Below, piece by piece: positions 19,119 to 28,743 of a stretch of 64,000 bases of DNA. Location of the stretch: NCBI RefSeq assembly GCF_002266425.1, contig NZ_NPMN01000014.1:47300-111299 (forward strand). Direction: 5' to 3'. How positions within the stretch are numbered: position 1 is the first letter of the stretch; every line of letters starts with the position of its first letter. Position numbers and translations under genes: made by a program. Under the pieces are notes generated by a model. That model saw only the letters and a program-made list of their open reading frames with translations, was not told the DNA's origin and ran no database searches. The DNA is from Tissierella sp. P1. GTDB taxonomy: Bacteria > Bacillota > Clostridia > Tissierellales > Tissierellaceae.

Positions 19119-19260
19119 TGCAACTAAGAATAAATCTAGTAGTATTAGCAAACAACATTAGTATATTAGCCAAGTCCATGAAACAAGGAAAAATTCTAAT
19201 TGTTTTTTTCTACAGTAATTTTACACTATCTACAAGTTGTTCTAAGTTGCATTAATGTTG
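19119..19260. repeat. Two interleaved inverted repeats
   Basis: TGCAACTAAGAA (19119-19130) pairs with TTCTAAGTTGCA (19240-19251) with one mismatch. CAACATTA (19153-19160) pairs with TAATGTTG (19253-19260). The order A-B-A'-B' cannot form as nested hairpins, so it allows either two alternative structures or a pseudoknot. A T-rich run at 19200-19209 may end the methyltransferase transcript. Confidence 0.35.
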
Positions 19261-19314
19261 TAAAAGTAATTATATATTATTATAAATAATTAGCAATTGG
19301 AAAGGATTTTCAAA

Positions 19315-19725
19315 ATGAAAAAATTATTAAGGATGTATTCGTATTTGATACAGCCAAGTATATATAAGATTACATCAAGGGCATTTTTAGGAATTACTTT
19401 TTCACTACTTTGGAATCATTTTACAAATAAGAATGAAACATACATAATGGTTGAAAAAGCATTCTTTTTTGTGGGAGTTGTTCTATTAACTATGGCATGG
19501 TTTAGCTATCTAAAGTTAGATGGAATTAGTATTGGCATGGCAAGGAAGGGTAACAAGGGAAAAGATAAGTCAGGGCATCAATCAAAGAGCATAATTGACT
19601 TTTTAGAAGAAGATGTTACAAGTGACGAGCTTGAAGAAGAGGATGAAATATTATCAGCAATGATAGCTAATATTTTTACAGGGATTTGTTTTTTAATTCC
19701 TTCAATAATCGCTATATATTTATAA
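19315..19725 (+). CDS. Small membrane protein of unknown function
   Basis: A 136-residue protein not recognised by family. Hydrophobic segments are visible at about residues 20-35, 50-70 and 117-135, with a charged central loop rich in Lys (ARKGNKGKDK) and then acidic residues (EEDVTSDELEEEDE). I start it at ATG 19315, eight bases after AAAGGAT; an in-frame TTG at 19297 is less likely. It is monocistronic and ends at a terminator. Confidence 0.6.
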   Translation: MKKLLRMYSYLIQPSIYKITSRAFLGITFSLLWNHFTNKNETYIMVEKAFFFVGVVLLTMAWFSYLKLDGISIGMARKGNKGKDKSGHQSKSIIDFLEEDVTSDELEEEDEILSAMIANIFTGICFLIPSIIAIYL

Positions 19726-19754
19726 ATAATTGTTGGTTTTCAAAAATATAAAAT

Positions 19755-19788
19755 AAAAACTAGATAGATTATGTCTATCTAGTTTTTA
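19755..19788 (+). terminator. Rho-independent terminator
   Basis: AAACTAGATAGA pairs with TCTATCTAGTTT around a 5-base loop, followed by TTTTTA. It ends the small membrane protein gene. Confidence 0.88.
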
Positions 19789-19977
19789 TAGCATAAGGAT
19801 ATTATATAAAATTTATCAATTAAAATATAAATTATCATAAATGAAATTAAATATACATCTGAACTAATAAAATTAAAACAAATATTTATGAATAACTTAA
19901 ATTAGTGGATATGGAATTTTGAGGGAGTTATGTAATTTATTGGCATTTATAAGAGTGTTAAGCCATTTCAAATCTGA

Positions 19978-20006
19978 TTGACAATGTAGATTGTTTTTGA
20001 TAAACT
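19978..20006 (+). promoter_or_regulatory. Sigma-A promoter of the opp operon
   Basis: TTGACA (19978-19983), a 17-bp spacer and TAAACT (20001-20006). It gives a leader of about 130 bases before oppA. No T-box or known riboswitch was seen in that leader. The rest of the 418-base gap holds only the preceding terminator and AT-rich DNA. Confidence 0.7.
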
Positions 20007-20143
20007 ATTTTCAAAAGTATAATCAATGTTCAGAATATTACCAATAACTTTTATTTTCCAAATAGTAAATATCCACATCAAAATTATGGTAAAATGAATG
20101 ATTATATTTTGTTACTTTTTTATTAAAAAAAGGGGGAAATATT

Positions 20144-22141
20144 ATGAAAAAGTCAAAGTTCAAGTTATTATCATTGATTTTAGTATTAGTTTTAATGCTT
20201 AGTGCTTGTGGCAGTGGAGGTTCAAAGACTACTGATACTAGTGACAATGGTAGCAACGATGTTGTTAACAATGAAGAACCAAAAACAGCTAAAACTATTA
20301 AGGATTTAGTTATATCTAAGGTACAAACCAGAGAACTAGAAACATTCAATATTTTATATAGCCAAAGAGCTGAAGACTCTGAAAACTTGACTAATTTACT
20401 TGATCCATTGCTAGAAGTGGATACATATGGTGAATTGGTTCCAGGAATAGCAGAAGAATGGGGTACAGAAGATGGCGGATTAACATGGACATTTAAAATT
20501 CGTGATGGCGTAAAATGGGTAGGTATGAATGGTGAGGAAAAAGCAGCTCTTACAGCAGAAGACTTTGCAACAGGACTTGAGTGGATTCTTAATTTCCATA
20601 AAAACGATTCATCAAATACATCAATGCCAATTGAAATGATAAAAGGCGCTGAAGAGTATTATGAGTGGACAAAAACTCTTTCGGCAGAAGAAGCAAAAGC
20701 TTTAACAGCGGAAGCGGGTTCAAAGTTCCGTGAAATAGTTGGATTAGAAATAGACGGTAATAAATTAGTTTATAAATGTATAACAGAAAAACCATATTTT
20801 GATACAGTAGCAACTTATAACTGCCTATATCCATTGTCACAACAAATGGTTGATGAACTAGGTGGAGCAGACAATGTCAGATCTATGAACAATGAAAACA
20901 TGTGGTATAGTGGAGCTTATACAATGACCCAATATATCCAAGGTAATGAAAAAGTATTTACTAAAAATCCATTATATTGGGACAAAGCAGCAAGTTTATT
21001 TGATACAATAACTATAAAAATGGTTGAGTCTCTAGATGTAGCATATCAATTGTATCAATCAGGAGAAATTGACTATGTTCAATTAACAGAAAGTCAAGTA
21101 AATACAATAAGTAAAGATAAAAATCACCAATTCTATAACTATTTAGTACCAGACGTACTATCTAAGTACTCATTTCAAATCCATTTTAACTTTAATAAAA
21201 ATAAAGAAGATGGAACACCTGATACAAATTGGAATACAGCAATTGCAAATAAAGCATTTAGACAAACTTGGTACTATGGATTAAATTTAGAAAATTATTA
21301 TAAGAGACAAAATCCCTTAGACCCATATATAGGAGAGAATAATTTCTATACCATGAAGGGCTTAGTATATACTTCAGACGGTACAGAATATACAGAATTA
21401 GTTAGACAAGAAATGGGCTTACCAGAACTTAATGGAAAGAAAATGGTGAGACTAGATGAAGCAAAAACAGCTGCGTTAAAGAAACAAGCTATGGAAGAAT
21501 TAACAGCATTAGGTGTTACTTTCCCAGTAGAAATTGATTATTATATCGCAGCAGGTAACCAAACTGTTTTAGATACAGCTAACGTATTAAAACAAATATT
21601 CTCAGAGAGCTTGGGAGATGATTTTGTTAAATTTAATATAAAAACTTATGTATCATCAATAAGAAAAGAAGTTGTACAGCCGCATCTTCACTCAATAGCA
21701 ATTAACGGATGGGGTGCAGACTATGGTGATCCACAAAATTATCTAGGACAGGAAACCTATGGTAATGACAATGCTTATTATTCAGCAAACTATTCATATA
21801 TAAATGATATAACAGAAGAGACAGAAGCAAACAAGGAATTACTTGCAGCTTATAAGGAATTTACTAAATTAGTAGAAGCAGCAGATGCTATAACCACTGA
21901 TCTAGATGCTCGTTATAAGGCTTATGCAAAGGCAGAAGCATACATGCTAGAAAATGCATTTGCTGTACCAGCTATGTATCAGCAGATGGTTGCATTGGCT
22001 AAATATGACAACACTAGTAAAATGAATGCCATGTTTGGTATACAAAATGAAAAATTTAAAAATATCAGAACAAATTCTGATGGATACACTACAGAAGAAG
22101 CTGCAGCTCTTCAAGATGCACATAATGCAGGTAAGAAATAG
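20144..22141 (+). CDS. oppA: Oligopeptide ABC transporter substrate-binding lipoprotein
   Basis: A 665-residue family 5 solute-binding protein. The signal peptide ends in lipobox LSAC (Cys22), so it is tethered outside the membrane. GELVPGIAEEW, then FKIRDGVKW, then AADFATGLEW-like sequence form the N-terminal lobe; NGWGADYGDPQNYL near residue 525 is the C-terminal lobe signature. Its length and style match the OppA/AmiA proteins of low-GC Gram-positives, which bind peptides for nutrition or signalling. It has a strong AAAGGGGG site and heads a five-gene operon, with oppB 14 bases downstream. Confidence 0.93.
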   Translation: MKKSKFKLLSLILVLVLMLSACGSGGSKTTDTSDNGSNDVVNNEEPKTAKTIKDLVISKVQTRELETFNILYSQRAEDSENLTNLLDPLLEVDTYGELVPGIAEEWGTEDGGLTWTFKIRDGVKWVGMNGEEKAALTAEDFATGLEWILNFHKNDSSNTSMPIEMIKGAEEYYEWTKTLSAEEAKALTAEAGSKFREIVGLEIDGNKLVYKCITEKPYFDTVATYNCLYPLSQQMVDELGGADNVRSMNNENMWYSGAYTMTQYIQGNEKVFTKNPLYWDKAASLFDTITIKMVESLDVAYQLYQSGEIDYVQLTESQVNTISKDKNHQFYNYLVPDVLSKYSFQIHFNFNKNKEDGTPDTNWNTAIANKAFRQTWYYGLNLENYYKRQNPLDPYIGENNFYTMKGLVYTSDGTEYTELVRQEMGLPELNGKKMVRLDEAKTAALKKQAMEELTALGVTFPVEIDYYIAAGNQTVLDTANVLKQIFSESLGDDFVKFNIKTYVSSIRKEVVQPHLHSIAINGWGADYGDPQNYLGQETYGNDNAYYSANYSYINDITEETEANKELLAAYKEFTKLVEAADAITTDLDARYKAYAKAEAYMLENAFAVPAMYQQMVALAKYDNTSKMNAMFGIQNEKFKNIRTNSDGYTTEEAAALQDAHNAGKK

Positions 22142-22155
22142 GACGGTGACTATAT

Positions 22156-23106
22156 ATGGTTAAATATAGTGCTAAAAGACTGTTACAATCTATTGTAACA
22201 GTCTTACTAATAGCAACAATAGTATTTTTGCTTATGAGAATGCTTCCAACGGATTATTATTTTACTGAAGAACAGTTGATGAAGTTTACAGAAGAACAGA
22301 AAAATGAACAATTATTAGCTGCAGGATTACTAGATCCTATACCAAAACAATTAGTCGATTTTTATGGGAAATTAGTTCGTTTTGATTTTGGGGAATCCCG
22401 AAGAATTCAAAATGGTGTACCTGTAGTTAAAATCATATCTGATAGATTTGCTATATCTATGAAACTAGGAATAATGGCACTAGGTATTTCATTAATTACT
22501 GGAGTTACAATGGGTATGATGCAATCAAGGTTTAAAGATAAACTAGGAGATCATATTGGTACAACCTATACTATTTTCGCTAATGCGGTGCCGCCATTGG
22601 TATCATATTCATTGATCTTAATATTTGGTACAAGACTATTAAAATTACCATCGATGTATTCTACAAGAAATCCAGGACCATCAAGTATATTACCAGTTAT
22701 ATGTTTATGTATAAGTAGTATTGCATGGTGGGCACTATGGACTAGAAGGTATATGGTAGATGAAATAAATAAAGATTATATAAAACTAGCAAGAATAAAA
22801 GGAATGTCTACTAGAAAAATAATGGGCAAACATATACTTAGAAATGCATTTGTACCATTGGCACAGTATTTGCCAATGTCATTTCTAACAACCGTAGGCG
22901 GTTCAATCCTTGTGGAGCGTTTTTTCTCTATACCAGGGATGGGTCCTTTATTAATTGATTCAATAACTAGATATGACTTAAATGTTGTCCAGACAGTAAC
23001 TATTTTATATGCAACTCTAGGTATATTAGGTGTATTTTTTGGAGATATACTTATGATGTTAATTGACCCAAGAATTACACTTACCAGTGAAGGAGGTTCT
23101 AGATAA
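22156..23106 (+). CDS. oppB: Oligopeptide ABC transporter permease OppB
   Basis: A 316-residue permease with an N-terminal membrane segment (about 10-28), a periplasmic loop and five further helices typical of binding-protein-dependent transporters. The cytoplasmic coupling loop (EAA-like) is YIKLARIKGMSTRKIMGKH, which contacts the ATPases. It forms the membrane channel with OppC. Its stop overlaps the OppC start by one base. A short repeat (CTGTTACAATCTATTGTAACAG) lies within codons near the start and could form a local hairpin. Confidence 0.93.
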   Translation: MVKYSAKRLLQSIVTVLLIATIVFLLMRMLPTDYYFTEEQLMKFTEEQKNEQLLAAGLLDPIPKQLVDFYGKLVRFDFGESRRIQNGVPVVKIISDRFAISMKLGIMALGISLITGVTMGMMQSRFKDKLGDHIGTTYTIFANAVPPLVSYSLILIFGTRLLKLPSMYSTRNPGPSSILPVICLCISSIAWWALWTRRYMVDEINKDYIKLARIKGMSTRKIMGKHILRNAFVPLAQYLPMSFLTTVGGSILVERFFSIPGMGPLLIDSITRYDLNVVQTVTILYATLGILGVFFGDILMMLIDPRITLTSEGGSR

Positions 23107-24056
23107 TGACTGCTCATATTAAAACATTAGAAGAAGAAATAATAAATGAAGATGAGCTTTTTCACTTTGTAGAGTATTCTCCGGAAGCTGCAGAAAAAAT
23201 TGGATATTCAGATTATTCCTATTGGAAGTCTGTATTTCAGAACTTTTTAAAGAAAAAATCAGCAGTAATTTTAAGTTTTATATTTTTTGCATTGGTAATA
23301 TTTTCTTTTATAGCTTTAAGAATAGGCAAATATGATTATGCATCCTTAGTTCCAGATACTACAAAAGGATTTTTTAGCCCAAACTCTGAGTATTGGTTTG
23401 GGACAGATAACTTAGGCCGTGACTATTGGTCTCAAGTTTGGTATGCTTCTCAGATATCTATTAAACTAGCTTTAATAGTTGGCTTAGGAGAGTGTATATT
23501 AGGTGTTATTATTGGCTGCCTATGGGGATATGTTAGAAAATTAGATAGATTTTTTACAGAGTTGTATAATCTAATAAACAATGTTCCAAATATAATATAT
23601 TTAACCTTAATTGCACTTATGGTAGGACAAGGCTTTTGGATTATGGCATGTTCTCTTATTGCATTTGGTTGGTTAGTAATGGCAAGAAACGTACGGAACC
23701 TAGTTATGATTCATAGAGATAGAGAGTATAATCTTGCATCTAGATCATTAGGTACACCTACATGGAGAATTTTATTAAAAAATATTCTGCCACAATTAAT
23801 AAGTGTTATTATACTAAGATTGGCATTGTCAATACCACAAACAATTGCCACAGAATCAATGTTATCATACTTGGGACTCGGGCTTGATATAAATACACCT
23901 TCATTAGGTATATTACTTAGAAATGCTAGAACATTCTTCTTGGATTATCCATATTTATTGGCATTCCCAGCAGCTATTGTATCTATTATTTCTATAACAT
24001 TCTATCTTTTAGGAAATGCGTTTTCTGATGCAGCAGATCCAAGAAATCATGTATAA
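23106..24056 (+). CDS. oppC: Oligopeptide ABC transporter permease OppC
   Basis: A 316-residue permease of the OppC type. A hydrophilic N-terminal tail is followed by a first helix at about 57-75, then the FGTDNLGRDYWSQ motif that marks OppC/DppC proteins, and the remaining five helices. The EAA-like loop is YNLASRSLGTPTWRILLKN. It pairs with OppB in the membrane. The one-base overlap with oppB implies coupled translation. Confidence 0.93.
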   Translation: MTAHIKTLEEEIINEDELFHFVEYSPEAAEKIGYSDYSYWKSVFQNFLKKKSAVILSFIFFALVIFSFIALRIGKYDYASLVPDTTKGFFSPNSEYWFGTDNLGRDYWSQVWYASQISIKLALIVGLGECILGVIIGCLWGYVRKLDRFFTELYNLINNVPNIIYLTLIALMVGQGFWIMACSLIAFGWLVMARNVRNLVMIHRDREYNLASRSLGTPTWRILLKNILPQLISVIILRLALSIPQTIATESMLSYLGLGLDINTPSLGILLRNARTFFLDYPYLLAFPAAIVSIISITFYLLGNAFSDAADPRNHV

Positions 24057-24080
24057 ATTTAAGAACAGGAGGAAGAATCA

Positions 24081-25127
24081 ATGGCAAAAAAACTAATTTT
24101 ATCCGTAAAAGATGTTGAGATTCAATTTAGTTTACGTGGACAAAAATTAAAAGCAATCCGTAACTGTTCTCTAGATTTATATGAGGGTGAAACATTAGCA
24201 ATTGTAGGAGAATCAGGTTCGGGAAAATCCGTATTTACAAAATCTTTTGTAGGTATGTTAGATGCCAATGGTAGTATTACCAATGGATCTATTATGTACA
24301 AAGGAGAAGATATTTCAAAATATAAGACAGAGAAAGAATGGCTTAATATTAGAGGTAAAGAGATAGCTATGGTAATGCAAGATCCTATGACTTCCCTTAA
24401 TCCATTAAAGGTTGTAGGAAAGCAGATTCAGGAAAGTATAGAGTTGCATCAAGGTTTAAGGGGAGAAGATGCTAAAAAGATTGCAATTAATATGTTGGAG
24501 AAGGTAGGAATTGATGATCCAGAACGTCGTTATAATCAGTATCCACATGAATTTTCAGGTGGTATGAGACAGCGTGTAGTTATTGCCATAGCAGTAGCTT
24601 GTCTTCCCCAAATATTAATTTGTGATGAGCCAACAACGGCTTTAGATGTTACAATTCAAGCTCAGATATTAGATTTAATTCGTAGTTTACAAAGAGAATT
24701 CAATATGACAGTTATATATATAACTCATGATTTAGGCGTTGTAGCCAATGTAGCTGAACGTGTAGCAGTTATGTATGCTGGTCAGATAGTAGAATATGGA
24801 CTTATAAATGAAATATTTTATAATGCATGGCATCCATATACTTGGGCGTTATTGTCATCACTACCTCAGTTAACTGTAAAAGGCGAAGCATTGCCATCTA
24901 TAGAGGGAACTCCACCAAATTTATTCCATGAAATAAAAGGTGATGCATTTGCTCCTCGTAATAAAAGAGCATTAGCAATAGATTTTGTAAAGGAACCACC
25001 ATTCTTTAGTGTATCCGAGACTCACAAGGCAAAAACTTGGTATTTAGATCCAAGATCTCCAAGGATAGAACAGCCAGAGACTATTCAAAGATTACGTGCT
25101 CATAGCCATAATATAGGGAGGAGTTAA
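24081..25127 (+). CDS. oppD: Oligopeptide ABC transporter ATPase OppD
   Basis: A 348-residue ATPase. Walker A is GESGSGKS, the signature is FSGGMRQRVVIA, Walker B is ILICDEPTT and the switch His is in YITHDLG. The C-terminal region reads GTPPNLFHEIKGDAFAPRN and later THKAKTWYLDPR, the version found in Opp/Ami systems of lactic bacteria, in which the usual FAPRC cysteine is replaced by Asn. It couples ATP hydrolysis to peptide import. AGGAGG precedes ATG 24081. Confidence 0.93.
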   Translation: MAKKLILSVKDVEIQFSLRGQKLKAIRNCSLDLYEGETLAIVGESGSGKSVFTKSFVGMLDANGSITNGSIMYKGEDISKYKTEKEWLNIRGKEIAMVMQDPMTSLNPLKVVGKQIQESIELHQGLRGEDAKKIAINMLEKVGIDDPERRYNQYPHEFSGGMRQRVVIAIAVACLPQILICDEPTTALDVTIQAQILDLIRSLQREFNMTVIYITHDLGVVANVAERVAVMYAGQIVEYGLINEIFYNAWHPYTWALLSSLPQLTVKGEALPSIEGTPPNLFHEIKGDAFAPRNKRALAIDFVKEPPFFSVSETHKAKTWYLDPRSPRIEQPETIQRLRAHSHNIGRS

Positions 25128-25130
25128 AGG

Positions 25131-26078
25131 ATGACAGAAAGAGAAAAATTAATTGAATTAAAAGATTTGCAGATAACATTTGGAAAAGGGAAAAAGAAAT
25201 TTGTAGCAGTAGATGATGTTAACTTTCATATTTATAAAGGTGAAACTTTTTCCTTAGTAGGGGAGTCAGGCTCTGGAAAAACTACCATAGGTCGTGCTAT
25301 ATTAAGATTAAATCCAACATCATCAGGTGAGATTTATTTTAAAGGGCAAAAGATAAATGGCAAAATTTCTAAAGAATTAGATGAAGAAGTTATCAGAAAA
25401 TGTCAGATGATATTTCAAGATCCTATGGCTTCTCTAAATGAAAGAGCAAAAGTTGAATATATAATATCAGAAGGATTATTAAATTTTCGTCTATATAAGG
25501 ATGATAAAGATCGGGCAGAAAAGGTTCAAAAAGCATTACTTGAAGTAGGTCTTTTGCCAGAGTTTGCTTCTCGATTTCCACATGAATTTTCAGGTGGTCA
25601 AAGGCAACGTATTGGTATAGCAAGGGCATTAGTTATGGAACCGGAGTTTATAGTAGCAGATGAACCCATATCAGCATTAGATGTTTCTATTCGTGCACAG
25701 GTTCTTAATTTACTAAATGAACTTAAAAAAGATAAAGAATTAACATATTTATTTATTTCTCATGATTTATCTGTAGTACGTTTTATATCTGATAGAATCG
25801 CAGTTATAAGTAAAGGTAGAATAGTGGAGTTAGCAGAATCTGAAGAATTATTTAGACATCCTTTACATCCATATACAAGAGCTTTACTATCAGCAGTACC
25901 ACAGCCAGATCCAGAAATAGAAAAGAATAAAAAGCTAATTGTTTATGATCCGTCAGTTCATGATTACTCTGTAGATAAACCAATTTGGGAAGAAATTATT
26001 AAAGGACATTTTATCTATGGAAATCAACGTGAACTTGAACAATATAGAAGAGAAATTGCTATAATGGATGCAATATAG
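25131..26078 (+). CDS. oppF: Oligopeptide ABC transporter ATPase OppF
   Basis: A 315-residue ATPase, partner of OppD. Walker A is GESGSGKTT, the signature is [15 protein letters not shown], Walker B is FIVADEPIS and the switch His is in FISHDLS. The C-terminus carries the [18 protein letters not shown] segment, typical of Gram-positive OppF/AmiF. It begins three bases after oppD and is the last gene before a strong terminator. Confidence 0.93.
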   Translation: MTEREKLIELKDLQITFGKGKKKFVAVDDVNFHIYKGETFSLVGESGSGKTTIGRAILRLNPTSSGEIYFKGQKINGKISKELDEEVIRKCQMIFQDPMASLNERAKVEYIISEGLLNFRLYKDDKDRAEKVQKALLEVGLLPEFASRFPHEFSGGQRQRIGIARALVMEPEFIVADEPISALDVSIRAQVLNLLNELKKDKELTYLFISHDLSVVRFISDRIAVISKGRIVELAESEELFRHPLHPYTRALLSAVPQPDPEIEKNKKLIVYDPSVHDYSVDKPIWEEIIKGHFIYGNQRELEQYRREIAIMDAI

Positions 26079-26095
26079 AATAATATTAATGATTT

Positions 26096-26142
26096 TAAAT
26101 ACACCTTAGAAAGATAGATATCTTTACTAAGGTGTATTTTTG
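26096..26142 (+). terminator. Terminator of the opp operon
   Basis: AAATACACCTTAG pairs with CTAAGGTGTATTT, extended by an inner AAAGATA/TATCTTT pairing, then a T run. Confidence 0.9.
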
Positions 26143-26465
26143 TGTATTCATTAGAAATAAAGAGTTCAATGATTAATAGTGGTTCTATTGGAGCTGCTTG
26201 AAGTTTTATTGCGTGCAATTGACCGCTAAAGTAGTAAATGAAGCACAGCAAAGATAGAAATCTATTGAGTAAATCCAATTCAATATTGCTTTCTAAATGA
26301 ATATAAATTAAACTAAAGGTATGTAGCATAACTGCACTTGATAATCATTCAACAAATATGTTTGAAAAATATAAAACAAATAAAAAGGGAGGGAGTTACC
26401 AAGGAATAGAGACATTACAAAAATGTTCAAATTATAGATTTTTATAAATCTTTGGTAGCAATAAA
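26143..26465. other. Intergenic region, nothing firm
   Basis: About 320 AT-rich bases after the opp terminator. A GGGAGGGAG at 26388-26396 looks like a ribosome site, but no start codon with a useful frame follows it. TGATAATCATT at about 26339 is half of a Fur-like site. No gene was found. Confidence 0.4.
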
Positions 26466-27026
26466 ATGAATAGAAAGTTATTTGATAAAACGAGAACAAG
26501 GTTATTAGGATTAATAGCTTTTATTGCAACTGGAGGGGGATTGATTATCTCAACAGCAGCTAATGAAGAAAACTTTTATAAGACAGAAATTTTAATAATT
26601 TTTGGATGTTTCTTTGCTATAAGTTTAGCGGATCACTTTAGAAAATTGATAGAAAGAGACGACAAAAGTAGGGTTAATAAAAGAAATTTATATGTTCTGA
26701 TATGTTCATTTATAGGGGTTACTTTAACATGGTTTATAAATCATAAAATGGGATACGGAGCAGTTATTGCTAATGGATTAGTAGGTGTAATGGCTGCTAT
26801 ATTTCTTCCAAACGACTTGGCTGGTATAACATATACATCATCCTTTGTTGGGATGAGTTCATTGGCAGTAATACCTTCTATGGCAGCAGCTGCACTAGGA
26901 AGTTTGATAGTAGGACTAATTCTTTTAGCTACTGCGGAAATTTATGCAGGCATCGGTGGAAAAGGTGGAACTACCGCAGCATTGTCTACAATAATTACGA
27001 AAGCAATAATGAGAATTTTTAGTTAG
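26466..27026 (+). CDS. Membrane protein of unknown function, YAGIGG type (long form)
   Basis: A 186-residue polytopic membrane protein with about five hydrophobic segments. Its C-terminal half contains GAVIANG, a Pro at FLPND, a Ser/Gly/Ala-rich helix and IYAGIGGKGGTTAALS. The same elements appear in the next gene, so the two are paralogues. I do not recognise the family. It begins with ATG 26466 but has only a weak ribosome site. It runs into the next gene with a ten-base gap and then a Cache-domain gene, which looks like one operon. Function unknown; transport or sensing in the membrane is a guess. Confidence 0.65.
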   Translation: MNRKLFDKTRTRLLGLIAFIATGGGLIISTAANEENFYKTEILIIFGCFFAISLADHFRKLIERDDKSRVNKRNLYVLICSFIGVTLTWFINHKMGYGAVIANGLVGVMAAIFLPNDLAGITYTSSFVGMSSLAVIPSMAAAALGSLIVGLILLATAEIYAGIGGKGGTTAALSTIITKAIMRIFS

Positions 27027-27036
27027 GAGGTATTAC

Positions 27037-27417
27037 ATGGAGGAAGTGATTATTTTAATAATATCAATAGCTGCAGGCATGGCCACTTATATAGTATCCA
27101 ATATTTTAAAGAGAGGAGCGGTTATTGCTTCAGCCATCATAACTTTGGTGTCGGGGCTTATGCTTCCCTATTTTTTTCCTTTAATGGGTGGTGTATTGGC
27201 AACAGCTGCAGCCTGTTCTTCTTATGCTGGAATGATTTCCGTTGAAAATGCATTAAATCTTTTGGAAATGGCTGTAATATCTTTAATGACAGGAATATTG
27301 TTTATAGCAGCTAGAAGTGCATATGCAGGTATTGGTGGAAGGCTCGGTACAATAGCCGCTATATCATGTTTTGCATGGCTGGGCTTTAAGAAGGTATTTG
27401 TAGGGATAAATGAATAG
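27037..27417 (+). CDS. Membrane protein of unknown function, YAGIGG type (short form)
   Basis: A 126-residue protein with four hydrophobic segments. GAVIAS, the Pro-containing LMLPYFFP, ACSSYAGM and AYAGIGGRLGTIAAIS match the C-terminal half of the preceding protein by eye, so it is probably a tandem-duplicate partner that lacks the N-terminal third. TTAGGAGG precedes ATG 27037. The two may form a heteromeric membrane complex (inference). Confidence 0.65.
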   Translation: MEEVIILIISIAAGMATYIVSNILKRGAVIASAIITLVSGLMLPYFFPLMGGVLATAAACSSYAGMISVENALNLLEMAVISLMTGILFIAARSAYAGIGGRLGTIAAISCFAWLGFKKVFVGINE

Positions 27418-27482
27418 TCTGAGAGCTAAATCTTTGTTATATAAAGTCTGAAGTGCAAATGGTAAAACGGAGGGAGCAATTT

Positions 27483-28205
27483 ATGAAGATTAATAAAACA
27501 AAATTAATAGCATATTGTGGGATGATAGCCTTGTTAGCTAGCTTGATTGTAGGTTTATTAGGATTTTCATACAGCACCAAAGAAATGGATAATATTAAAA
27601 ATCAATTGTTAAAAAAGAATGTTGAAAATAATATAAATTTAACAATGAAATATATCAATAACTCTTATGGTACATTAACTCAAGGAGATGGAACTTTACT
27701 TGATAGTAATGGTAACAGTATAGAAGGTAGATTTGGAGTGGTAGATACTGTATTAGAAGATTTAGGAGATAAGTCTTCTATTTTTGTTAAAGTTAACGAT
27801 GACTTTAAAAGAATTTCAACAAATATTATGTCTGAGGAAAACGAAAGAGCCATAGGTACATTCTTAGGTACTGACCATAATGCATATCAAACAGTAATGA
27901 ATGGAGAGTTATATATAGGAGAGGCAGAAATACTAGGTGAAAGCTATTATACGGCTTATCGACCGATAAAAGATAAAAATAATAATATAATAGGGTTATT
28001 GTTTGTAGGTACACCAACAAGAATATTGGATAATATTATAAAAGTACATGATGCTAGAATGAGTAAAATCAACATATTAATTATTGTATTAAGGGCTATA
28101 TCACTAGGCTCATTAATTGCATTGGCCAGTGCATCAGTAAGGGATAGAGAATTAAATAGTGCTAAGCCGCATATATCAGAGGAACTTTTTGATATACCTG
28201 AATAA
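27483..28205 (+). CDS. Orphan Cache-domain membrane protein
   Basis: A 240-residue protein. One membrane helix (about 8-28), an extracellular single Cache domain of the type found in chemoreceptors and kinases (about 40-185; NNSYGTLTQGDGTLL, then YTAYRPIKDKNNNIIGLLFVG), and a second helix (about 195-212). Only a 28-residue tail follows, so there is no HAMP, kinase or chemotaxis output domain. Start ATG 27483 has GGAGGGAG upstream. Either it is a truncated receptor or its output is through a partner, perhaps the two YAGIGG proteins encoded just upstream. Confidence 0.75.
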   Translation: MKINKTKLIAYCGMIALLASLIVGLLGFSYSTKEMDNIKNQLLKKNVENNINLTMKYINNSYGTLTQGDGTLLDSNGNSIEGRFGVVDTVLEDLGDKSSIFVKVNDDFKRISTNIMSEENERAIGTFLGTDHNAYQTVMNGELYIGEAEILGESYYTAYRPIKDKNNNIIGLLFVGTPTRILDNIIKVHDARMSKINILIIVLRAISLGSLIALASASVRDRELNSAKPHISEELFDIPE

Positions 28206-28743
28206 CTATCTTTAATTTCAGATGAAGTAGATGAGCAAGACTTAGCAAAAGGATAGAATAAATTAAGGTAATAGTTAGCAAATTTTAAATCTAGTATAAA
28301 CTATATCTACTGTTGATAGCTTATATAACTTTTATCATTATAATCCATTCCTACCATGCAATAATCTGGTTTCTGATTTTCTTCCAATATAATATCATCT
28401 GTTTTATTGATAAATAAAAAAATGATTGAAAATATGACATTGCAAGAATTGAAAGGGGTTTCTATGAACTGAAATGAAATACATATCCTGGGGAAGCGGA
28501 TGTACGTCTCATACCAAGAATGTCCAAGAACACGAGAGTAGCGAAATGTGATTGGTAACATTCTACGGCGGAGAGTATAATTCTGATGACGTATTGTGGT
28601 GACAAGAAGAAATAAGATGGTTAAACTACAACATGTTGTGGTTTTGGAGTGATCTTGAAGCTTAAAAACAGGAAAAATATAGATGGCATAGTGATTATCA
28701 TAAAAAATAAAGAGAACTTATATCCCATGTAAGGAGGATAAGT
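28206..28743. other. Gene-free region with element relic
   Basis: About 540 bases with no credible gene. The part from 28480 to 28620 is richer in G and C than its surroundings and holds a hairpin motif repeated at 32.57 kb. It may be the remains of a structured mobile RNA element such as a group II intron, but no reverse transcriptase or intron boundary was found. Confidence 0.4.
28514..28547 (+). repeat. Dispersed hairpin motif, copy A
   Basis: The loop-like string CCAAGAATGTCCAAGAA followed by CACGAGAGTAGCGAAAT. The same pattern recurs at 32569-32598 with about five differences. Short complementarity TCTC/GAGA flanks the loop. Confidence 0.45.

Noticed and set aside
20007..20143. T-box or riboswitch in the opp leader
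   Set aside because: No T-box sequence, terminator hairpin or known aptamer core was found.
26338..26350. Fur site before the YAGIGG membrane genes
   Set aside because: Only one half-site matches; the other half has diverged.
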